NCBI GenBank assembly: GCA_964502145.1
Contig: CAZCVI010000042.1
Coordinates: 1-57,377, forward strand
Direction: 5' to 3'
Length of the DNA: 57,377 nt
Origin: CAZCVI01 sp964502145
GTDB taxonomy: Bacteria; Acidobacteriota; Aminicenantia; UBA2199
The stretch's first letter is position 1. The number at the start of each line of letters is the position of its first letter. Below the pieces are notes generated by a model. That model had not been told where the DNA came from and made no database searches. It saw only the letters and a list, made by a program, of their open reading frames with translations. Below, in pieces: positions 52,081 through 57,377 of this stretch. Position numbers and translations under genes: made by a program.

Positions 52081-52121
52081 AGGAACACCGGGGGAAAATA
52101 TACATCCCCCGGTGGGTTCCT
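52081..52121 (+). terminator. Strong hairpin after the peptide gene, copy 2
   Basis: It is the same hairpin as at 48862-48902 (GGGGG/CCCCC core with AGGAAC/GTTCCT outer stem) and has a near-identical loop. No T run follows. Confidence 0.6.
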
Positions 52122-52185
52122 AGAACAAAAAGGGGCAAAGAGAGAAAAAGCGGACCAAGAATTCTAATAATTTTCCATTCTCCTC

Positions 52186-52214
52186 TTGCTCCTATGTCCG
52201 CATTCTGTTAAAAT
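52186..52214 (+). promoter_or_regulatory. Promoter of guaA that predicts a leaderless mRNA
   Basis: TTGCTC (52186-52191), a 17-base spacer and TAAAAT (52209-52214) are followed after six bases by the ATG at 52221. No ribosome site is present. The arrangement is the same as at serS. Confidence 0.6.
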
Positions 52215-52220
52215 TGAAGA

Positions 52221-53762
52221 ATGAAAACAGGAAACTATGTTTTAATCTTGGACTTCGGTTCACAATACACAAAACTGATTGCCCGTCGCGTTAGGGAATT
52301 AAATGTTTACTCGGAAATCGTGCCCTATCACGCGGGTCTGGCTAAGATGCAAGAGTGCCCTCCCGGCGCAATCATTCTCTCCGGCGGCCCCTCCAGTATC
52401 TATGAAAAAAACGCCCCCAAAACAAGCAGTGAAATCCTGGCTGCCGGGATTCCGGTTCTGGGTATCTGCTACGGCTTGCAAGTCATCGCCGACCTGGCAG
52501 GGATGAAAGTCGAACCAGCAAACGGACGGGAATACGGACTGGCTAATCTGGAAATATTGGAAAAAAGCCCCCTACTCAACGGCATAGAAAACCTTTCCAA
52601 AGTCTGGATGAGCCACGGCGATAAAATCACGGGCTTCCCGGAAGATTTTAAAGTCACGGGCCGCACGGAAAACTCGGAAATAGGGGTGATCGAATCCTTG
52701 CAACGAAAAATTTTCGGCGTGCAATTCCACCCGGAAGTGGTGCATACGGCTCCAGGGAAACGACTACTACACAACTTCATATTCTCCATCGCGGACTTAA
52801 CCGCGGACTGGGACATGGGAAAATTCATTCAAACAGCGATAGACAATATTCGCGCCACGGTACGCAAGGAAAAAGTCATCCTGGGATTAAGCGGCGGCGT
52901 TGACTCCACCGTGTTGGCGTTACTGTTGCACAAAGCCATTGGCAAACAATTAATCCCCGTGTTTATCGACAACGGCCTGCTACGCAAAAACGAATACAAC
53001 GATTTAATGGACCGCTTCACCCATCGCTGGGGCTTACAAGTACAAGGCATTGATGCCTCGGATATTTTCCTCGACCGCTTACGCTCGGCCCGCAGCCCGG
53101 AACGAAAACGAAAGATCATCGGCAAAACATTTATTGATGTTTTTGCCACCATTGAGAAAAAAGTCGGCGAGGTCAAGTTTTTCGCCCAGGGTACACTGTA
53201 CCCCGATGTCATCGAATCCATTTCTGTGAAAGGACCCTCCGCTACAATCAAAAGCCACCACAACGTGGGCGGCTTGCCCAAGAAAATGGACTGGAAATTG
53301 ATCGAACCTTTCCGCGAATTATTCAAGGATGAAGTGCGCGTGATCGGACGCGAACTGGGCCTGGAAGAAGAATTTATCATGCGCCATCCTTTCCCCGGCC
53401 CCGGACTCGCGATCCGCATTCCCGGCAAGATCAGCCGCCCGCAACTCGATAAACTACGCGAAGCCGATGCTATTCTCATTGAAGAATTAAAAAACTTTAA
53501 TATTTACAATGATGTCTGGCAAGCCTTCGTGGTATTGTTACCGGTTAAAAGCGTCGGTGTGATGGGCGACCTGCGTACCTATGAAAACGCCGCGATCATT
53601 CGTATGGTAGAAAGCGTCGACGGCATGACCGCCGATTGGTACGCCGCAGACCCCGTATTTTTAAAAAAAGTGGCCAACCGGATTGTTAACGAGGTCAAAG
53701 GCATCAATCGCGTCGCCTATGACCTGACCTCCAAACCACCCGGAACCATCGAGTGGGAATAA
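52221..53762 (+). CDS. guaA: GMP synthase (glutamine-hydrolysing)
   Basis: The 513-residue cytosolic enzyme has an N-terminal class I glutamine amidotransferase domain (about 1-195): SGGPSSIYE, the nucleophile in GICYGLQ (C83) and FHPEVVHT. The ATP-pyrophosphatase domain follows, with the P-loop LGLSGGVDSTVLAL, and then the C-terminal dimerisation domain ending PGTIEWE. It converts XMP to GMP using ATP and glutamine ammonia. All catalytic segments are intact and the length is standard. It is separated from the peptide cassette by a hairpin and its own promoter. dnaE follows after 30 bases without a clear ribosome site. Confidence 0.98.
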   Translation: MKTGNYVLILDFGSQYTKLIARRVRELNVYSEIVPYHAGLAKMQECPPGAIILSGGPSSIYEKNAPKTSSEILAAGIPVLGICYGLQVIADLAGMKVEPANGREYGLANLEILEKSPLLNGIENLSKVWMSHGDKITGFPEDFKVTGRTENSEIGVIESLQRKIFGVQFHPEVVHTAPGKRLLHNFIFSIADLTADWDMGKFIQTAIDNIRATVRKEKVILGLSGGVDSTVLALLLHKAIGKQLIPVFIDNGLLRKNEYNDLMDRFTHRWGLQVQGIDASDIFLDRLRSARSPERKRKIIGKTFIDVFATIEKKVGEVKFFAQGTLYPDVIESISVKGPSATIKSHHNVGGLPKKMDWKLIEPFRELFKDEVRVIGRELGLEEEFIMRHPFPGPGLAIRIPGKISRPQLDKLREADAILIEELKNFNIYNDVWQAFVVLLPVKSVGVMGDLRTYENAAIIRMVESVDGMTADWYAADPVFLKKVANRIVNEVKGINRVAYDLTSKPPGTIEWE

Positions 53763-53792
53763 CTTCGCGAAATTGACGTAGTTAGCCTAGCC

Positions 53793-56700
53793 ATGAAAAG
53801 TTTTGTACATCTGCATCTTCATTCCGAATACAGTTTGCTGGATTCCTGCTTGAAAATCAATGGCTTGATCAAAAAAGCACAGGACTACAACATGCCCGCC
53901 CTGGCCCTGACCGACCACGGCAATATCATGGGCGCTCTCACTTTCTATAAAGCCGCCAAAAAAGCCAATATCAAACCTATCATCGGCGCGGAACTCTATG
54001 TCGCACCCGATACGCGCTTTCATATACCGGATAAAAGCAACAACGAGATCAATTACAACCATCTGGTGGTGCTGGTGAAAAACGATATCGGTTACCGCAA
54101 CCTTTCCGAATTGATTTCCGCGTCCTTTCTGGAAGGTTTTTACCGCAAGCCCCGCATTGATAAAGAACTGCTGGAAAAGTTCCACGACGGACTCGTCGTG
54201 TTATCCGCTTGCGTGCAGGGTGAGATTCCGTTCAAGCTGTTGCATAACCGCGAGGAAGAAGCCTATGAAGCCGCCAAATGGTACCGCGAATTATTTAAAG
54301 ACGACTTCTACCTGGAAATGCAAAACCACCAGTTGGACATGCAATTGGAAGTGTTACCGAAATTAAAAGCCATGAGCCGCGACCTGGGCATTCCGCTGGT
54401 AGCGACGAACGATGTCCATTACCTGAACCAGGAAGACGCCGACGCCCGCGACATCCTCATCTGTCTGCAAACCAACAACGTGCTCTCCAACCCCGACCGC
54501 CCCATGAAAAAAGAGACGGAGGCGATGTACTTCAAATCCACCGAAGAGATGTACACCCTTTTCGCCGACGCCCAGGAAAGTCTGGAACTGACCATTGATA
54601 TAGCCGCTAAATGCAATTATGAATTCAAGCTCGGTACTTATTTTTTGCCTGCCTTTCAGGTTCCTGATGCCACCACGGTTGATGATTACTTCGAGAAAAT
54701 CTGCCGCGAGGGATTTGCCAAATTACGCCCCCAGTTGATCGGCAAAAAATACGATATCAAGGAGTATGACCAGCGTCTTGATTATGAAATCGAGAAGATT
54801 CGCGACATGAAGTTCCCCGGTTACTTTTTGATTGTCTGGGATATCATTCGTTTCTCCCGTGACAATGGCATTCCTGTTGGGCCCGGTAGAGGTTCAGTTG
54901 TCGGCAGTCTTGTCGCGTATGTCATGCAAATCACCGCCATTGATCCCCTTGAATATGATTTGATTTTTGAACGTTTCCTCAACCCCGAACGTATCTCCAT
55001 GCCTGATATTGACATTGATTTTGACGGTGAATTACGCGACCAGGTCATAAACTATATCCGTAACAAATACGGCGCCGAGAACACCGCGCAAATCGTGACC
55101 TTTGGCAAGATGAAAGCCAAGATGGCTATTCGCGATATAGGCCGGGTGCTGGAAATCCCATTGGGCGACGTCAACCGTCTGGCTAAAATGATTCCCGAAG
55201 GCCCCAAAGTAGACCTAAAAACAGAGATCGACGGCAACACGGAACTGCAAAAAGACCTGAAACATATCCCGGAAACCAAAAAGCTGATCGATTTTGCGCT
55301 CAAGCTGGAAAACAACATCCGTCACACTGGTATTCACGCTGCCGGCGTGGTGATTGCACCGAAACGATTGACCGAATTCATGCCCCTTTATAAAACCAAG
55401 GACGACATTGTCACGCAGTTTGAAAAAGAAGAAGTGGAAGAGATCGGCCTCTTAAAAATGGATATTCTGGGTTTAAAAACCCTCACCGTAATCAAAAACA
55501 TCTTACGCGAATTAAAAGAGATCGAGAACATCACCTTGGACCTGGACAATATCCCGTTGGACGATGAGAAAACCTACAAGGTTTTCCAAGATGGCGATAC
55601 CGATGGCATATTCCAGTTTGAAAGTTCTGGTATGCGCGATTATCTCCGCCGTTCCAAACCTGACAAGCTCACCGATTTAATTGCGCTCAATGCCCTGTAC
55701 CGTCCCGGCCCGCTCGGTTCGGGCATGGCTGAAAATTATGTCAAACGAAAGCTGGGTAAAGAGAAGGTCGAGTACCAGTTCCCGGAACTGGAAGATATTC
55801 TGGGGGATTCTTATGGCATTATCCTTTATCAGGAACAGGTCATGCGTATTGCCGTTGTGTTGGCTGGCTTTTCCATGAGTAAAGCCGATGGCATGCGCAA
55901 GGTCATGGGTAAAAAGCTGACCCAGAAATTGCCGGAAATAAAGAAAGAGTTCATGGCGGGAGTGGAAAAAAAGAAACTCAATAAAAAGAAAGCAGAGGAT
56001 ATTTTTAGCCAGATGAGTACCTTTGCCGAGTATGGCTTCAACAAGTCCCATTCCACCGCGTATGGATACCTCGCCTATCAAACCGCCTATTTAAAAGCCC
56101 ATTATCCCGTTTATTTTATGACTGCCAATCTCAGTTCCGAGGCCGAGAAGACCACTACCTCTTCCAAGGTCATCCAATACATTTCCGAATGCAAGAAAAT
56201 GGGCATTGAAATATTGCCGCCTGACATTAACCGCAGTGGTGAGCGGTTCCGCGTTGAGACCCGCAGTGCCATCCGTTTTGGGCTAAAAGGGTTGAAGGGG
56301 GTTGGTTCTATTGCCATACTCAGTATTCTCACCGCGCGCGAGAAAGATGGACCCTTCAAGAATTATGCCGATTTTATCAGTCGTGTTGATCTCACCAAAG
56401 TGAATAAAACCGTGCTCGAAAGTTTAACCAAATCCGGTGCTCTGGGATGTTTTAATCTTAAGCGTCGCACCCTTTTTGAAAGTGTCGAAGAAGTGTTGCG
56501 TCAGGGTGCCATGTTGCAAAAGCGTAAGGGTTTGAACCAGAAATCCCTTTTCTCTGCCGAGGAGGCCGAACTTATTACTATCCCTCAAGAGTACTTTGAC
56601 CGCGAAGATTGGAGTGAAACAGAAGTCATCAAATACGAAAAAGAGATAGCTGGTATCTATGTTACTTTTAATCCGTTGGAAAAGTACCGCACCGACCTGG

Positions 56701-57257
56701 AAAAATCCTCCAATACTACGATTGCCGCTATTGAAGACGGCGAATTTAAAAGCGAGATGGTAAAAATTGGCGGTGTCTTAAGTGAGATTGCGCAGCGTAA
56801 ATCCAAGAAAGGGGATTTATACGGCGAGTTATTCTTTGAAGACCTCACTGGGCGGATGAAAGTGCTTGTATTCAAGGATAAGTGGGCGCAGATCAAAACT
56901 GGACTCAAGGAAGATTTCCCTTATTTTATGGAAGGGCGTTTGCCTGACAATGACGATACCAATCCCAGCATTTATCTGGAGACGTTAACCCCGTTGGAAG
57001 AGTTCCTAAAGAAACAGGCGCGGCGAGTGGTGATTAAATTAAAATACGACGATTTGACCGAGTCTTTTATGGATGAATTGGCTGAAAAAATCCAGGACAA
57101 TCATGATAGCGTGCCTTTTATGATCACTGTATCTACCCCTGACAATTACCGTATCATTATCAATGCCCAGGAAGGCCAGGGTCTCAAGCCTACCCTTTCC
57201 ATGAAAAAAGACCTCGAACTTCTCACCGGCGAAAATACGGTGGAAATACTCTATTAA
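53793..57257 (+). CDS. dnaE: DNA polymerase III alpha subunit
   Basis: The 1154-residue replicative polymerase has an N-terminal PHP domain (FVHLHLHSEYSLLDSC and ALTDHGN). The C-family palm follows, with the catalytic aspartates in PDIDIDFD (D407 and D409). Then come the fingers with NALYRPGPLGSGMAENYV, a tandem helix-hairpin-helix region near 830-880, an OB-fold domain (about 985-1075) and a C-terminal tail. This is the DnaE1 layout. PHP metal ligands appear largely present, so a proofreading or pyrophosphatase role of the PHP domain is possible. It probably shares the guaA transcript. Confidence 0.97.
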   Translation: MKSFVHLHLHSEYSLLDSCLKINGLIKKAQDYNMPALALTDHGNIMGALTFYKAAKKANIKPIIGAELYVAPDTRFHIPDKSNNEINYNHLVVLVKNDIGYRNLSELISASFLEGFYRKPRIDKELLEKFHDGLVVLSACVQGEIPFKLLHNREEEAYEAAKWYRELFKDDFYLEMQNHQLDMQLEVLPKLKAMSRDLGIPLVATNDVHYLNQEDADARDILICLQTNNVLSNPDRPMKKETEAMYFKSTEEMYTLFADAQESLELTIDIAAKCNYEFKLGTYFLPAFQVPDATTVDDYFEKICREGFAKLRPQLIGKKYDIKEYDQRLDYEIEKIRDMKFPGYFLIVWDIIRFSRDNGIPVGPGRGSVVGSLVAYVMQITAIDPLEYDLIFERFLNPERISMPDIDIDFDGELRDQVINYIRNKYGAENTAQIVTFGKMKAKMAIRDIGRVLEIPLGDVNRLAKMIPEGPKVDLKTEIDGNTELQKDLKHIPETKKLIDFALKLENNIRHTGIHAAGVVIAPKRLTEFMPLYKTKDDIVTQFEKEEVEEIGLLKMDILGLKTLTVIKNILRELKEIENITLDLDNIPLDDEKTYKVFQDGDTDGIFQFESSGMRDYLRRSKPDKLTDLIALNALYRPGPLGSGMAENYVKRKLGKEKVEYQFPELEDILGDSYGIILYQEQVMRIAVVLAGFSMSKADGMRKVMGKKLTQKLPEIKKEFMAGVEKKKLNKKKAEDIFSQMSTFAEYGFNKSHSTAYGYLAYQTAYLKAHYPVYFMTANLSSEAEKTTTSSKVIQYISECKKMGIEILPPDINRSGERFRVETRSAIRFGLKGLKGVGSIAILSILTAREKDGPFKNYADFISRVDLTKVNKTVLESLTKSGALGCFNLKRRTLFESVEEVLRQGAMLQKRKGLNQKSLFSAEEAELITIPQEYFDREDWSETEVIKYEKEIAGIYVTFNPLEKYRTDLEKSSNTTIAAIEDGEFKSEMVKIGGVLSEIAQRKSKKGDLYGELFFEDLTGRMKVLVFKDKWAQIKTGLKEDFPYFMEGRLPDNDDTNPSIYLETLTPLEEFLKKQARRVVIKLKYDDLTESFMDELAEKIQDNHDSVPFMITVSTPDNYRIIINAQEGQGLKPTLSMKKDLELLTGENTVEILY

Positions 57258-57377
57258 ATTCCAATTGTTCCTAAATTACCTTTAATTTCAACCATGGAAT
57301 CTGAAATTTACCTTTAATTTCGACTCTAATTAGACAGCTAAATCACGTAGAACATTTATGGAAGCGGGTTTAACTTT
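57258..57377 (+). other. Window end, short direct repeat after dnaE
   Basis: The last 120 bases contain two imperfect copies of a TTACCTTTAATTTC phrase about 35 bases apart and no gene start. No terminator was identified before the window ends. Confidence 0.4.

Overview
This window looks like the chromosome of a diderm, environmental bacterium. It carries a secretin operon, lipoprotein and Sec signal peptides, a Wzx/Wzy-type polysaccharide locus, many six-bladed beta-propeller proteins, a plant-type LRR surface protein, ISNCY and IS66 remnants and many intergenic hairpin repeats. The combination recalls poorly cultured lineages such as Aminicenantota or Acidobacteriota, but that placement is inference only. 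No rRNA or tRNA gene was seen.

Layout. 1-1.8 kb: a decayed PD-(D/E)XK/AAA-ATPase-like remnant, then a DNPH1-like nucleotide hydrolase overlapping a DJ-1 family gene. 2.0-4.5 kb (minus): a large secreted LRR/BACON/Ig-like protein. 4.8-20.3 kb: a long co-directional polysaccharide locus with two phosphoglycosyl transferases, GT2 and GT4 enzymes, methyltransferases, GT39-like membrane enzymes (one apparently split by a single in-frame TAA), a Wzx-like flippase and a Wzy-like polymerase. 24.3-29.4 kb: its continuation, with a Wzz-like chain-length protein and a Pgl-like module (GT4, PglC-like, PglD-like, PglE-like). Between these two halves, at 21.2-23.9 kb, sits a putative RiPP locus: a 51-residue peptide whose cysteines fall on an exact four-residue register, a secreted beta-propeller, and a convergent radical SAM/SPASM maturase. 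29.5-32.6 kb: a STAS protein, a HEAT-repeat/response-regulator fusion and a WalJ-like metallohydrolase. 33.1-41.7 kb: serS, apparently leaderless, followed by a compact type IV pilus/type II secretion-like assembly operon (GspF, GspE, PilM-, PilN-, PilO-, PilP-like and secretin).

41.8-46.5 kb is a mobile and repeat-rich island: an IS66 remnant, a decayed ISNCY element with intact inverted repeats, a duplicated block of about 350 bp, MITE-like hairpins, an exact 40-bp tandem array with a palindromic core, and a hicBA toxin-antitoxin pair. 46.5-52.1 kb holds the most interesting system: a tandemly duplicated cassette of a membrane-anchored CxxC redoxin, two types of secreted beta-propeller and a 10-cysteine exported peptide. 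The copies have decayed reciprocally: copy 1 keeps the redoxin but has only a scar of propeller B, while copy 2 keeps propeller B but has only an in-frame-deleted stub of the redoxin. 52.2-57.3 kb: guaA (also apparently leaderless) and dnaE.

The two peptide loci share one design: a small cysteine-patterned peptide next to a secreted six-bladed propeller, plus either a radical SAM enzyme or a thioredoxin-fold protein. Together they suggest a family of peptide maturation or display systems loosely resembling the NVEALA-peptide/beta-propeller loci of Bacteroidota.
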